Assembly (NCBI GenBank): GCA_030710605.1
Contig: CP092863.1
Location: forward strand, 143,436,623 to 143,500,622
Direction of reading: 5' to 3'
Length of the DNA: 64,000 bases
Origin: Cordylochernes scorpioides
Taxonomy: Eukaryota; Arthropoda; Arachnida; Pseudoscorpiones; Chernetidae
Positions 8,325 to 20,319 of the stretch are shown one piece after another. The translations under genes and the position numbers were made by a program. The notes under the pieces were generated by a model. That model did not search any database and was not told the origin of the DNA. It worked only from the letters and a program-made list of their open reading frames with translations. Within the stretch, counting starts at the first letter, position 1, and every line of letters begins with the position of its first letter.

Positions 8325-11300
8325 TTAGCTTGTCTCAGCCCTTGTTCTGGAAGGAAATCTATCACGGCCTGTGTTCCCTAGCAGAATGGAATGTTGTTCT
8401 TCAGGGTCCAGGTAGGGCTTCATCCGAATGACATGAACGATATCCTTGGATTTCCGTGATCGGGGAGACGGGTCCACGGGCTCTACTTCATACGTAACTT
8501 CTGAAAGCTTCTTGGTCACCTTGTAGGGACCGAAGTATCTCTTCAGTAGCTTTTCTGAGAGCCCTACTTTTCGGATGGGAGTAAAAACCCACACGAGATC
8601 ATCCTTCTGGTAATAGACTGGAGTATGTTAATGGTCGTAAAGTCTACGGTCTTTCGCCTGTGATTGTAGAAGGCGTGATCGGGAGAGTTGACGCGCTTCC
8701 TCAGCTCTGGTCACAAGTTCTCCAACGTAGTCGTTAGAGATCTCATCTGGTAGGTAGGGTAGTACGGCATCGATGTAGGTCTCGGCCTCGCGGGCGTGGA
8801 CAAGAAAGAACGGAGTGTAGCCGGTCGCCTCCTGTTTAGCAGTGTTGTAAGCAAAAGTTACGTAGGGTAAAACTTGGTCCCAGTCCTTCTGCTCGACACC
8901 TGTGTACATGGACAACATGTCTCCCAGAGTTTTGTTGAACCTTTCAGTCAGGCCGTTGGTCTGGGGATGGTAGGCCGTTGTAAATCTGTGCACAATTCCG
9001 CACAGAGCATTGATCTCTTTTATTACTTGAGAAATGAAATTTCTTCCGCGATCTCTGTTATCATTTCTCTAGGAGCTCCATGCTTCAAGATAACATCTTC
9101 AACCAGGAACTTAGCTGTTTCGATTGCTCCTCCGTCTGGGATCGCTTTCGTTATGGCATACCTTGTCATATAATCGGTGCACACAATAATCCAACGGTTT
9201 CCATCTTTAGAAACTGGAAATCTTCCAAGGAGATCGACCCCGACCTTATGGAATGGCTTTTCTACAGGTGGTATGGATACAAGTTGTCCAGCCGGACGTC
9301 GAGGTAATTTCTTCCTTCGTTGACACTCCCGACAATGGCTTACATATTGGCGAACAGTTCTATAAAGGCCAGGCCAATAGAATCGTTTCTTCACTTTGTC
9401 ATACGTTCGGGCGAAACCCAAATGCCCAGCTGTAGGAGCGTCATGTAAATCTGCCATAACTTCCGATCTTAAGTGTTTAGGAATCATCATAAGCCAGGGT
9501 CTTCCAGTTGTGCTATAGTTTTTCTTGTATAAGATGCCGTCGATAATGCTGAATTCCTTTCTGGTGTAGCCTGAGTTTAAATTATCGATTATTTTAGCTA
9601 AATCCGGGTCTTTAGTCTGCTCTATATCGACGTTGGTTAGTGACATCACAGCACTTGGTTGATCGTTCTCAAGCGGGCTCCTTGACAGACAATCGGCATC
9701 CTTATGTTTGCGTCCGCTCTGGTAGATAACGGTCACGTCAAATTCTTGCAACTTCAGCGCCCATCTTGCCAAACGGCCAGAAGGATCTTTCTGTCCTACC
9801 AACCAACATAGAGAATGATGGTCAGTGACAACCGTGAATGGTCGACCAAACAAATATGGGCGGAATTTGCTAATAGACCAGACTACAGCAAGGCATTATT
9901 TTTCCGTTGTAGAATAGTTATTTTCAGCCTTTGTCAAGCTTCTAGATGCATAAGCTATAGGCCGCTCCTTTCCACCTTGTATTTGTAGAAGAACAGCTCC
10001 AATACCATGTCCGCTTGCATCCGTGTGTAGATGGGTATCAGCGGATTCATCAAAGTGTCCTAAGACAGGCTCTGAAATTAGAGCTGTTTTAAGGACTTCA
10101 AACGCTTTCTCTTGAGCTGCATCCCAATAAAATTGTTTTTCAGTCTTCAGTAGGTCATGCAAAGATCTAGCTTTGTCGGCAAAGTTCTCAATAAATCTTC
10201 GGTAATAGGAACATAATCCAAGAAAGCTCTTCAGTTCAGAGATATTCCTTGGCCTCGGAAATTTAGAGACGGCTTCAACTTTATCTGGATCTGGATGAAT
10301 TCCATTGGCGTCAACAAGGTGTCCCAAAATCTTTATCCTCCTTGATCCAAAAAGACACTTTTTGTGGTTCAAGCTTAGTCCAGCTTTCTGGATGCAGCTT
10401 AATACAAGTTGTAGACGACGTAGATGTTCTTCAAAGGTAGGTGCGTAAACTACGATGTCGTCCAGGTAGCAAAGGCACATGTTCCATTTAAGACTGCCCA
10501 GAACACTATCTATCATCCTTTCAAACGTTGCTGGAGCATTGCAAAGACCGAAAGGCATTACTTGGAATTCATACAGCCCATCTGGAGTGATGAAAGCAGT
10601 TTTCTCCCTGTCTTTTTCGTCCACTTCAATCTGCCAATACCCGGACCGAAGATCCATCGTGGAGAAGTAACTAGAGCAGGCTAAACTGTCCAAGGCATCG
10701 TCAATGCGTGGCAGCGGGTAAACATCTTTTTTTGTTATCTTATTTAATCGACGGTAATCTACGCAGAATCTCCAGGTCCCGTCTTTCTTTCGAACTAGAA
10801 TAACTGGAGATGACCAAGGACTTTCAGAGGGCTTCACGATGTGATTTTCAATCATCTTGTTCACTTCATCTTGAATTAGTCGTCGTTCACTTGGTGCTAC
10901 TCTATAGGGCCTCTGTTTGATAGGAGAGTGGTCTCCTGTGTTTATCTTGTGCTTCACAGTACTGGTGGGCTTAATAGGAGTACTCCCAAAGTCAAATATG
11001 TCGATAAACTCGTCAAGGCATGAAACAAGCTGTAACCTTTGAATTTCAGACAGCCCTGGATCTAGAGTAAGGTTTATCTTCTGTGACCATTCACGTGACT
11101 TTAGCTGCGTTTCTTGTAACTTATCGCTGGATTCAATAAGACTGCAGATATTCCCATTCCCATAACTTTCCATGGTGCACATATTCATTCCTGATGGAAT
11201 CAGTTGCGGCCAAGACGCTCCATTCGCCACCCAAATGCTACCTCGGCCGTGTCGAAATGTAACCAATGAGTTTGGTATAAGAACTTCCTTTCTTAATAAT

Positions 11301-11859
11301 AAGTCCTTAGAAGTTGAGATTAAAACATCTCTAACACCGCATACTTCTTCGTTTATCACACTGATCTTCTTTATTGATTTAGGCGGGATGACAAAGTCGT
11401 CGGAAGCAAACAATCTCTGGTTTTCCTCCTCTCGAGATTCCAGGACGGAGGTTTCCCCGAGGTGGAGTTCATTTCTGCCACAATCAATGACGGCTTCGGT
11501 GGCCTTGAAGAAGTCCCATCCGAATATGATGTCATGGCTGCATTCCACCATAACAACGAATTCAAAGGATATCTTCAGACCATTAACTTCTATGTTCAGG
11601 ACACATTTTCCTAGGGTCTCTATTAAATTTTTATTTGCGGCTTTAAGAATGGGACCTGGTTCTTTGAAGAGAGGTGTCTTTAGTTCGCGTCGAAATTTGT
11701 CTTAAATAACAGAAAAGTCGGCTCCTGAATCCACCAATGCTTTAATTTTGCGTCCATTTATTTCGACCATAACAAAATTTTCTTTTAATTTAGCGGCGAT
11801 ATACCCTCGAGGATTTTCCTCAATGGCGACCTCACCCCCGTTAGAAGCCGCTCCACTTA
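8325..11859 (-). pseudogene. pol: Gypsy pol (PR-RT-RH-IN), broken
   Basis: The aspartic protease site is visible just upstream of 11704 (VDSGADFSVI). Reverse transcriptase follows, with the catalytic YLDD near 10470. RNase H shows DASGHGIGAVLL near 10010 and TDHHS near 9815. Integrase has the HHCC zinc finger near 9310-9440, the DDE core from about 9260, and a GPY motif (YFGPYKV) near 8540. Lesions are a stop directly after the protease motif (11702-11704), a stop in RNase H (9896-9898), a 2-nt insertion in the integrase core near 9050-9056 and a stop before the GPY domain (8628-8630). The pol frame is -1 relative to gag. The rest of the sequence is well preserved, so the breaks are young. 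Confidence 0.93.
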
Positions 11860-13011
11860 GTTTTTCACATTCTGAGGCATGGGAGAACGGCTGAAACGAC
11901 GGGCTGGCGACTGGGATTGTCTTCGGGCTGGCGACCTTGCGCGGCTTGGATGTGGGGAAGAGCTCCGGTAGAAGTACGTCGAGGTTTGGGGCGTTACATA
12001 GTCGTCGTCGGCGTCATATCTCGGGGGTCGACTCGAAAATCCAACATTTCTTCCTTCTCCGCCATTCCTTGACCTGGCTTCAGCGAAGACCTGCCGTCGT
12101 TCCCTACAATAACGGACGACATGTCCGGGTCGTCCGCAGTGGAAGCAGATAGGTTTGTCGTCGTAGGTTCTCCAATGTTCTGTCTTCCTGGGTTGGGTTG
12201 GTCGGTCGATATTATAATAGGGCGTTCGTGGTTGTTGTTGTACCACGTTGACTTGTGGTCTGGTAGGTTGTAGAGCACGGCTGACCTCTTCCCTCACAGT
12301 CTGTTCCAGGGCGTTCACCTCTCGGAGAGGATTGACCACTTCAGGTGCTGAGAAAACCTTTTGTATCTCTTCTCTAACGATGCGGCGAATTAAGCCGGCC
12401 AAGTCGTCTGAGTCGTCAACACACGAAATGGGCATTACGTTTGACAACCTGGCGAATTTCGTACGGCCGATCCTGCGCTGCTTGACGGTTGTCAGATGAC
12501 GACAAAACTTCAGGATCTCATCTACTGTCTGTATGTCTTTCGCCACCAATACCTGGTATGTGTCTTCCGAAATTCCCTTTATAATGTGAGCAACTATCTC
12601 ACCTTCTTCCATGCGAGGGTTCACCTGGTGGCAGAGACTAAGAATCTCCTGGATGTATGACTCGCTGGATTCCTCGTCCTTCTGTGCTCTTGACTTCAGA
12701 ACTTCCTCGGCGCGTCGAGCAGAATCCTCCTGCAGTCCGAACACACCGCGGAATGCGTCTTCAAAGCTTCTCCGCGAGTTGAGTGATTCTTCGTTATTAT
12801 CAAACCACCTTCCAGCAGTTCCGTTCAAGTAAAATACGACGTTGGCAAGCTTCATGGTCTCGTCCCATCTGTTGTACTTCGACACTCTCTCGTACTCTTT
12901 CAACCATTGTCCAGGGTTTATATTTCCATCTCCAGAAAAGGTAGAAGGATCTCGTTGGCGCTGACAAGGGAGGTAGGATCCGCTAACAGTAGGTCTGTGG
13001 TCGTCTTCCAT
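11857..13011 (-). CDS. gag: Gypsy Gag with zinc knuckle
   Basis: The protein of 384 residues has a retrotransposon Gag domain (FSGDGNINPGQWLKEYE onwards) and a CCHC zinc knuckle CFHCGRPGHVVRYC encoded at about 12105-12152, followed by an Arg/Ser-rich tail. The reading frame is open upstream to 13140, but that part runs through the primer-binding site and LTR, so the Met at 13009-13011 (MEDDHRP) is the likely start. Gag binds and packages the element RNA in the cytoplasm. It ends at the TAA at 11857, overlapped by the pol frame. This is the only intact ORF of the element. Confidence 0.88.
   Translation of the reverse strand: MEDDHRPTVSGSYLPCQRQRDPSTFSGDGNINPGQWLKEYERVSKYNRWDETMKLANVVFYLNGTAGRWFDNNEESLNSRRSFEDAFRGVFGLQEDSARRAEEVLKSRAQKDEESSESYIQEILSLCHQVNPRMEEGEIVAHIIKGISEDTYQVLVAKDIQTVDEILKFCRHLTTVKQRRIGRTKFARLSNVMPISCVDDSDDLAGLIRRIVREEIQKVFSAPEVVNPLREVNALEQTVREEVSRALQPTRPQVNVVQQQPRTPYYNIDRPTQPRKTEHWRTYDDKPICFHCGRPGHVVRYCRERRQVFAEARSRNGGEGRNVGFSSRPPRYDADDDYVTPQTSTYFYRSSSPHPSRARSPARRQSQSPARRFSRSPMPQNVKN
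11860..11866 (-). promoter_or_regulatory. Candidate -1 frameshift site at the gag end
   Basis: On the minus strand GAAAAAC directly precedes the gag stop codon, and pol continues in the -1 frame through this point. The heptamer allows A-site slippage (AAC) but is not a perfect X XXY YYZ at the P site. I did not find a clear downstream stem-loop or pseudoknot. Confidence 0.4.
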
Positions 13012-13090
13012 TTCTATTCGTTGTGGCAAAGGTTGAAGAATTGGTTCACGTCCCTGTAGACGTCGACTTCTTCGAAGTTCCGTCACGCTA

Positions 13091-13106
13091 CCCAGCGTCT
13101 CCACCA
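13091..13106 (-). other. Primer-binding site of the gypsy element
   Basis: On the minus strand TGGTGGAGACGCTGGG begins five bases after the 5' LTR. It starts TGG as needed to pair with a tRNA 3' CCA; the tRNA was not identified. The TRIM elements at 1.7 and 22.4 kb have a nearly identical site. Confidence 0.7.
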
Positions 13107-13111
13107 AAATA

Positions 13112-13372
13112 TGTCGCGGAGATAAATAAAGCAAGGGCAAGTTTGGGGATAATTAATTTATTATAAGGAGTATATGGAGTATAAGGAGTATAGGGAGAGA
13201 GAGTTTTTTACAACTTACCCCCAGTTAAGGTTAATCCTGAATGAACGGCGTTAGCCACCGTCCCGTTTTCCTTATTTACAGATCAGCTTTTTCAGAAGCC
13301 CCCACACCTGTGGTCCCCCCCGGGGTCCAGGGATGATTGACAGTTGTCCCATCTGGATGGAGCTACTTGACA
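13112..13372 (-). repeat. 5' LTR of the gypsy element
   Basis: The LTR is 261 bp. On the plus strand it runs from TGTCGCGGAG to CTACTTGACA with ATAT next to it. It contains two near-copies of GGAGTATA and a GC-rich stretch (CCCCCCGGGGTCC). Confidence 0.88.
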
Positions 13373-13389
13373 ATATATAATATATATGT

Positions 13390-13920
13390 GGTGAGGTCTG
13401 GTAGCCTCTTGTCGACTAAAAATGTGATGAGGTATCCAGTCGACTTATTCTATGGTGTGAGTCCCTGTCAACTCTCGCTATACTGTGTTGACCGAGAGGA
13501 ACAGTCAGGATGGGGAGTTTTCCAGTACCTCTCTGCACCTTGGAAGACCTTTTACAGTTCTCACAAAGTACAGGCAGTCGTGGTCGAGGCAGAGTGGAAA
13601 GCTTGGGAATGTCCATATACAAAAAAAACGAAGACACAGTTGCACTAAGAAAGTTCCGTGAACAGATAAAAGTTGAGCTAGGAGCGAAAGATGGAGAGAT
13701 AGAAGAGTTCTTACTGACTACATGGTGAATGAGGTGGACCTGGGGTACAACCGACGAGGGCTCACGCAGATGGTGAACTGACTGTATTTTTGGCTAAAGA
13801 CGGGGGCTTTATATACCTTTTCTGAGAAAGGGAATATTTCACCAGATGTGAGAGGGGCGTGGATCGTCTGGTGAAATTCTATTGGCGCCGCGGCAGTTTC
13901 CATTTTTAGACCTTGTTGTG
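13390..13920 (-). other. GC-rich segment, candidate LTR
   Basis: It lies directly next to the gypsy element. On the minus strand there is a TATA-like box (GGTATATAAAGCCCCC, near 13805-13820) and, downstream, ACCACGACTGC shared with the segments at 5235 and 30437. No ORF shows conservation. LTR with U3/R/U5 layout is an inference. Confidence 0.35.
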
Positions 13921-15240
13921 GTAATTCTAAATCTATCTCGATTTAGACGTTATGACTTCTGTCTCTTGCTTCAGCTCAACTCTTAATCTATTACAGAGTT
14001 TTATTTATTTATCCTCAGTTTGTACAAAGTACATTACATATGGTGATGTAATGACACATGTCAATCATGCGTATAATCATTTACAGATGTGTTTCTATTA
14101 TACAACATGAAAATCTTGTTATAAGTTATATACAATATGGGGTTGTTGGTTTATATTACCATATATATATATATATTTTTTTTTTTTTAATATCAAGACC
14201 TACTGCTGGAATGCCCACTCTTCTTCACCGCTAGACAACAGACAATGTTGTAGATCAATTTGTAAATAGCAGAGAGAATTATCATAGATTTAACTATTTT
14301 TGTAAATATATTTATGATTATCTTTCAAACCTGGAAAGGTTCAGGTACCTAATATATATTGTTGTTTCTCTTTTTATTTTTTGATTACTTTTCTTGTATA
14401 ATATGCTTATAGCTGTTTCTGTTAAAAAAAATGTAAATCGACGCAATTATCCCTTGCCGGGCGTTTTGTGTGTTGAAATAAATAAATCATATATATATGT
14501 GAATATTTTATATCCATATCTATTTCACGTTTTAATTGGGGAATAAAGAATATTTTATGCATTTTTCTTCCCCATCTTTAGACATCTTTATTCCTGGCAT
14601 TTATAAATGATGCGCCCCGTTTTCAAAACTTTTCCACACGGTTTTTGTTTTATAAATATTTAATCCTAATATAGCAGCTCTCTTCATCCATCTCACACGT
14701 CATTATATATTAAATTTTATATTCCCTACTTACATATACATTCTTATATATATATATATATATATATTAAAAATAAAGAAAGCATATCTCCTGACCGTGG
14801 CGCTCTGCCGTCTAAAAAGCACCCACTTATTTTTTATTTTTCTATTGTTTTTCCATATACGTATATATATAATAGATATTTCATTAGATTTCATTATATT
14901 TCATAGATTAAACTATTCTGTTAAATCTACCCCCAGAAGTGTGAACCTATTGTTGTTGTTTCCCGTTGGCCGGCTCAAATCTTTTGTAATTATGTAAAAA
15001 GGTATTTTGCTTTCTTCATTCTATTCGCCTTAAGTCAGGCAGTACTTTATCAAATTATGTTTTTATATATTCCTTAATCTTAATTAAAGCTAATTCTGAT
15101 ATATATAAACTATTATTATAATTGCCATGACTGTCACATACTCATGGATTCCGGGATCAAGCAAATGATCAAAAATTCTCTATATCAATCAGCAGGTGAT
15201 AATTCTATAAATAATGTTCAAAAAACAGCAGAAAATCTCT
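13921..15240. other. AT-rich stretch with repeat fragments
   Basis: A family G fragment lies at about 14768-14815. Positions 14900-14975 resemble 36115-36200 (CTGTTAAATC followed by TGTTGTTTCCC and GGCCGG), an interspersed repeat cut there by the assembly gap. Nothing else is supported. Confidence 0.45.
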
Positions 15241-15254
15241 TTTTATACAATATA

Positions 15255-15415
15255 TATATGAAAAATAATAAAAATGGGTAAAAAGATCAGGTGTTGATAT
15301 TAAAAAGAAAAAATAGGCATATCCTGACCACTAATATGAGAGTTTTTTAGATGTCATAGCGCCATCTAGTGGAATAGAAATCAACTAAACGTTGATTTAA
15401 CCTGTTCCCTGAGTT
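15255..15415 (+). repeat. Repeat family G copy
   Basis: It is colinear with 2872-3005 (CAGGTGTTGATATTAAAAA, GCGCCATCTAGTGGAA, ACTAAACGTTGATTT). At the right it continues into TTGGCCAAATAT, which also follows the same motif in family A, so A and G are probably parts of one larger element. Confidence 0.7.
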
Positions 15416-16838
15416 GGCCAAATATCATTGGATATCCAAATAATTTAGATAGAACTGTGTAGGAATTCCGTTTGGAATAATTATAAATGGATTGATACAA
15501 ATGATTCATAATAATAGCTTTAATTGAACATATTGTTGAATTTTATTTGTTTAGTTGTGTTGTAATAAATATTGTTGTACTTTAACTTTTAAGTTGATTT
15601 TGGTTAATGTTCTTTTAGTTGATGAGAATGTGTCAAAAGAATGGATTGATTATTAGATCTTATGAGTTTGGCAATATAAACTTACAGTTTCACCATCTGG
15701 AAATGTCCTTTTTTAAACTATTCGCTACCAGCTTCCAATGATGGAAATTTTCCCATCATTTCGGAAATCTATAGAACCCCAATGTGTTTACGAGAGGATG
15801 AGAGAAGTGGCGTGATGTTTGATTAATTTATTGATTTAATTAATTAATTAAAAAAAGATTCTCTTTTTTAAAAATGTGTAAGAATAGATTTGAAAAACTT
15901 AATTCCCCCCCTTTTTAAAATGATTCAAATTTAGTTTTTTGGGGTCTTTTTAATTCGAAAAAGTTGGGAGCGTCTATTTTTTAGAATTGATTTTTAATAT
16001 AGGGCAATTTACAGAACTCTTTTTACTAATAAATTTTGATTCTTGGTGTAAAGATTTCTTTTATAAATATTTGTATGTTTGTTATACTTGTGGTTCTTAA
16101 TTGATTTAGCTAATGGTCTCTTTTATATATTTTCTAAATTTAATATTAATGAACACTCATGGTGTTGTTGTCGTGTCCAAAGAAGAGCCTCAGATGTCTC
16201 CATGCATCTCCATCACAGCAGCAGCAATATCCACTATCTTGGGTGTGTAAAGCTGCTGCTCTGGGTCTATGTCAATTTTCTGCAAGGCTGCAGCCATTGC
16301 TTGACATGAGAATATTTAGGTAGGTGTTAGTTCCACACCAGGACAGTTGTTGCATGTCCTATAGGTTCTTGTGCTATCTGGATGTATTGACATTCCTTTA
16401 TAGTATTTTGTTCTATGTTTTGTTATAGTTTTTGTCAGTTTTCTCTCAGAGTTTATTTCACATATTTGATCTTTTCTTATTTTTTGTTTAATTATTTTGT
16501 ATTTTGACAAAGCATCAGCGTCAATAATAATAAATAAACACTCATGAACTAAACTTAAGAAATGGCATTCAATCAGACTATAGACATAATCTTTGTTCAT
16601 CGCAGCAAGGACAGTAGAAGTTTGTTTTATGTTCAAAAGAAACATCCGAGCGCCCCTTAATGTTTGTATTTGCTATAAATAGATGGTGTGCTATTGTCTT
16701 ATATTAATTATAATAATAAAATAATAACTTAAAGTTTTAATTAAAGTGAATGTGGAGACACTATGAAAGCATACAATCTACAGAATTGACGGAAACTACT
16801 TTTAAAAAATGGAAAGAAATTCTATTAGGTAAAAGCTG
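15416..16838. other. Unannotated stretch
   Basis: AT-rich. A slightly GC-richer piece at about 16150-16310 contains CAGCAGCAG and an open frame without a recognisable domain; no gene is called. Confidence 0.4.
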
Positions 16839-17107
16839 TGTTTATGGACAAGTTTTAGCTCGACGGTGGCGCTCAAGTGGCAGAAGTTGGAACTAAAATT
16901 GGATACTTTTTTTATATATATATCAAATATTCAAAGTGAGAATACGTGAGTAGGATTAATATGATCTAAAAATAAATAAATAATTATAAACGTGTTTCTG
17001 TTTAAATTTCACTTCAAACGGGACTTTATTATTACAGAGCCAATTTTAGTTCCAACTATGGCCATTCGAGCGCCACCGTCGAGCTGATATGTGCTCCATA
17101 AAGCTAT
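16839..17107. mobile_element. MITE-like element with imperfect inverted ends
   Basis: Arms of about 65 bp (16839-16905 and 17039-17107) share AGCTCGACGGTGGCGCTC and GTTGGAACTAAAATTGG in inverted order. There is no coding capacity. Confidence 0.65.
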
Positions 17108-17111
17108 AACT

Positions 17112-17395
17112 TACGCTCATGGATAAAACTTGAGGAAGTTGTACCTTTTACCAAGTATATCGGGATTCAGACAATAACTCTGAAAGATATTACAGTGACC
17201 TTTATTGAAGACATTGAGATAACCAAGTGTGGACACAACTTAAGGAAGTTGTACCTTTTAGCATGTATATCGGGATTGAGACAATAACTCTGAAAGATAT
17301 TTGAAATACAGTGACCTTTATTGAAGACATACGAGATAACCAAGTGTGAACAAAATTGCCTCTGTCTCCTTAAAAAAAAAAGACGACCGGCCATA
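17112..17395 (+). repeat. Array S, copy 1 (2 units)
   Basis: Units of about 100-115 bp begin near GGAYAAAACTTRAGGAAGTTG and contain CAGACAATAACTCTGAAAGA and GTGACCTTTATTGAAGACAT. It ends in a block (TTGCCTCTGTCTCCTT) that also ends the arrays at 20.7, 25.9, 40.6 and 61.8 kb. Confidence 0.75.
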
Positions 17396-18890
17396 TCAAT
17401 TCAACAATAACAATCCAACAATGAATCCATTATTTGATAACACGCTCTCATCAATTAAAAAACATCAGCCAAATTCCAACAATGATAAAAATCAACTCTG
17501 ATAAGTTTAAAGTAGAGCAATGATTATTACAACACAACAAAACAAACCAAAATTAAACAATGAATCCATTTTTTACTAACACCTTCACATCAGTTAAAAG
17601 AGCATCAGCCAAAAGCCAACAATAATAAAAATCAACTCATAAGTTTAAAGTTCAACAATACAGCAACACAACACAGCAAAACAAACCAAAATTTAACAAT
17701 GAATCCATTTTTTACTAACACCTTCACATCAGTTAAAAGAGCATCAGCCAAATTCCAACAATGAAAGAAATCAACTCATAAGTTTAAAGTTCAACAATAC
17801 AGCAACACAACACAGCAAAACAAACCAAAATTTAACAATGAATCCATTTTTTACTAACACACCTTCACATCAGTTAAAAGAGCATCAACCAAAAGCGAAC
17901 AATGAAAAAAATCAACTCATAAGTTTAAGAACATCAATATAAATTAACAAACCAAAACAACACCATACAACAAAACAAACCGAAATCCAACAACGACAAT
18001 CCAACAATGAACCCATTCTTTGAAAGCACATTCTCATCAGTTAAAGGGGCATCATTCAAAATCAAACAATGATATAAAAAATTCATTCATAAGTTTAAAG
18101 GGCTTCAATAAAAATATACAAACCAAAACAACAAAACAAAATCCAACAATAGCAATCCAACAATTAATCCATTCTTTGATAATACGCTCTTATCAGTTAA
18201 AAGATCATCGGCCAAAATCCAACAATGATCAAAATCAGCTCATAAGTACAACAATTATTAATACAACACAACAAAACAAACCAAAATTCAACAATAAAAA
18301 TCCAACAATGAATCCATTCTTTTGACACGTTCTCATCAGCTAAAAGAACATCAACCAAAATCCAACATTAATAAAAATCAACTCATAAGTTAAAGTATAG
18401 CATTTTTTATTACAACACAACACAACAAAACAAAATTCACAAAAATAATAATCTAACAATGTAAAAAATCGACTTATAATTTAAAGTACAACGACTTTTA
18501 TTACAAAACAACACAACAAAACAAACCAAAATTCAACAAAAAAAATCCAACAAATGTTAAAATTAACTCACAATTTAAAGTACAACATTTTTTATTACAA
18601 CACAGCAAAACAAACCAAAATTCAACAATAAAAATCCAACAATGATAAAAATCAACTTATAATTTAAAGTACAACGACTTTTATTACAAAACAACACAAC
18701 AAAACAAACCAAAATTCAACAATAACAATCCAACAATGATAAAAATCAACTTATAATTTAAAATACAACGACTTTTATTACAAAACAACACAACGAAACA
18801 AACCAAAATTCAACAATAACAATCCAACAATGAATTCATTCTTTGATAACACGTTTTCATCAGTTAAAAAAACATCAACCAAATAAATTA
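17396..18890 (+). repeat. Degenerate CAA-rich tandem array
   Basis: About ten or more diverged copies of a unit of roughly 80-145 bp share ACAACAAAACAAACCAAAAT, CCAACAATGAATCCATT and CATCAGTTAAAAG. Unit length varies through internal gains and losses. Strong strand bias (A/C on the plus strand). No coding function is seen. Confidence 0.8.
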
Positions 18891-19420
18891 AGAAAACTCC
18901 TTTTAGTAAAAATACTAATTGAGATTGATTAGCATTTTTCTTGACATTTTTTAATAAATGGGACCCATGATGTATTTATTTATTTATTTCTTGCCTCTAG
19001 ATTGAGGTGGCAGTTTGTAATTAGATTAGTTGGGAGATAGATCGTCTTTTGGTAAAGAATCTTCCTATTGGCTGAATCTTTCATATATATATCTCCATCT
19101 TCTTCACTTAATGTAGTTATTAATATTTTTGTTAAATTAGTTTATTAAGGACTTTCTTTTTAAACTAAATATTTGAATATAACTGAAAAGTAGTTTGGAA
19201 TTTTTGTAAATATTAATTTTCACATCGTAGAAGTGTGTGTGCCAGGCAACCTCTATCTTAAACATAAACCTTTTTGAGAATTGATTGAGTCTTTTATATA
19301 TCTTGAATTAAACATCATTAAACCAAACAATTGTGGTATTTTCTATAGAAACAAGTAATTCTACTTTTTATAATGACCAAGGAAGTGGTTACAGAAAAGC
19401 TAACTTTGTTATCTTTACAG
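18891..19420. other. AT-rich stretch, no gene seen
   Basis: No supported feature. Confidence 0.4.
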
Positions 19421-20235
19421 GCCATGATAATCATGATGGAAAGTTAGCAGTTGCTTTTGCTATAGGTGTAAAAAGCAGTTTGACTTTTGTACTTACTTTT
19501 TTTACCTAACCCAAATATACATGGTACAGGCCATGATAATCATAATGGAAAATTAGCTTTTACTTTTACTATACGTGTAAAAAGCAGTTCTAGTTTGGCA
19601 CTTACTTTTTAACTTTACTCAAATACCCATAGTACAGGCCATGATAATCATGATTGAAAGTTAACCTTTACTTTTGCTATAGGTGTAAAAAGCAATTTTA
19701 CTTTGGCACTTACTTTTTAACTTTACTCAAATACCCATAGTACAGGCCATGATAATCATGATTGAAAGTTAACCTTTACTTTTGCTATAGGTGTAAAAAG
19801 CAATTTTACTTTGGCACTTACTTTTTAACTTTACTCAAATACCCATAGTACAGGCCATGATAATCATGATGAAAAGTTAACCTTTACTTTTGCTATATGT
19901 GTAAAAAGCAATTTTACTTTGGCACTTACTTTTTAACTTTACTCAAATACCCATAGTACAGGCCATGATAATCATGATTGAAAGTTAACCTTTACTTTTG
20001 CTATAGGTGTAAAAAGCAATTTTACTTTGGCACTTACTTTTTAACTTTACTCAAATACCCATAGTACAGGCCATGATAATCATGATTGAAAGTTAACCTT
20101 TACTTTTGCTATAGGTGTAAAAAGCAATTTTACTTTGGCACTTACTTTTTAACTTTACTCAAATACCCATAGTACAGGCCATGATAATCATGATTGAAAG
20201 TTAACCTTTACTTTTGCTATAGGTGTATAAAGTAG
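19421..20235 (+). repeat. 108-bp satellite array, 7.5 copies
   Basis: Units start at 19421, 19530, 19638, 19746, 19854, 19962, 20070 and 20178, each with GCCATGATAATCATGATKGA, itself a near-palindrome. The inner copies are almost identical and the first two more diverged, as expected for homogenisation by unequal exchange. There are no spacers. Confidence 0.92.
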
Positions 20236-20319
20236 TTGGAATTCTGCACTTACAAGTGTGCCATAGCCTCGGTTTGGTTACTTGCACTCACTGGTGGGGT
20301 TAAACATAATTGCAAAAAA

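Larger units (their letters stand above)
8030..13372 (-). mobile_element. Ty3/gypsy LTR retrotransposon, nearly complete
   Basis: The 5.3-kb element lies on the minus strand, with two LTRs, a primer-binding site, gag, and pol in the order protease, reverse transcriptase, RNase H, integrase. Domain order places it in Ty3/gypsy. There is no envelope-like ORF. Flanking ATAT on both sides fits a 4-bp target duplication. The two LTRs are almost identical over about 260 bp, so the insertion is recent, yet pol carries three in-frame stops and one frameshift and this copy cannot make the polyprotein. Confidence 0.93.

Noticed and set aside
19421-20235. Regular repeats that might be read as CRISPR
   Set aside because: Units are contiguous 108-bp copies without unique spacers, in a eukaryotic context.
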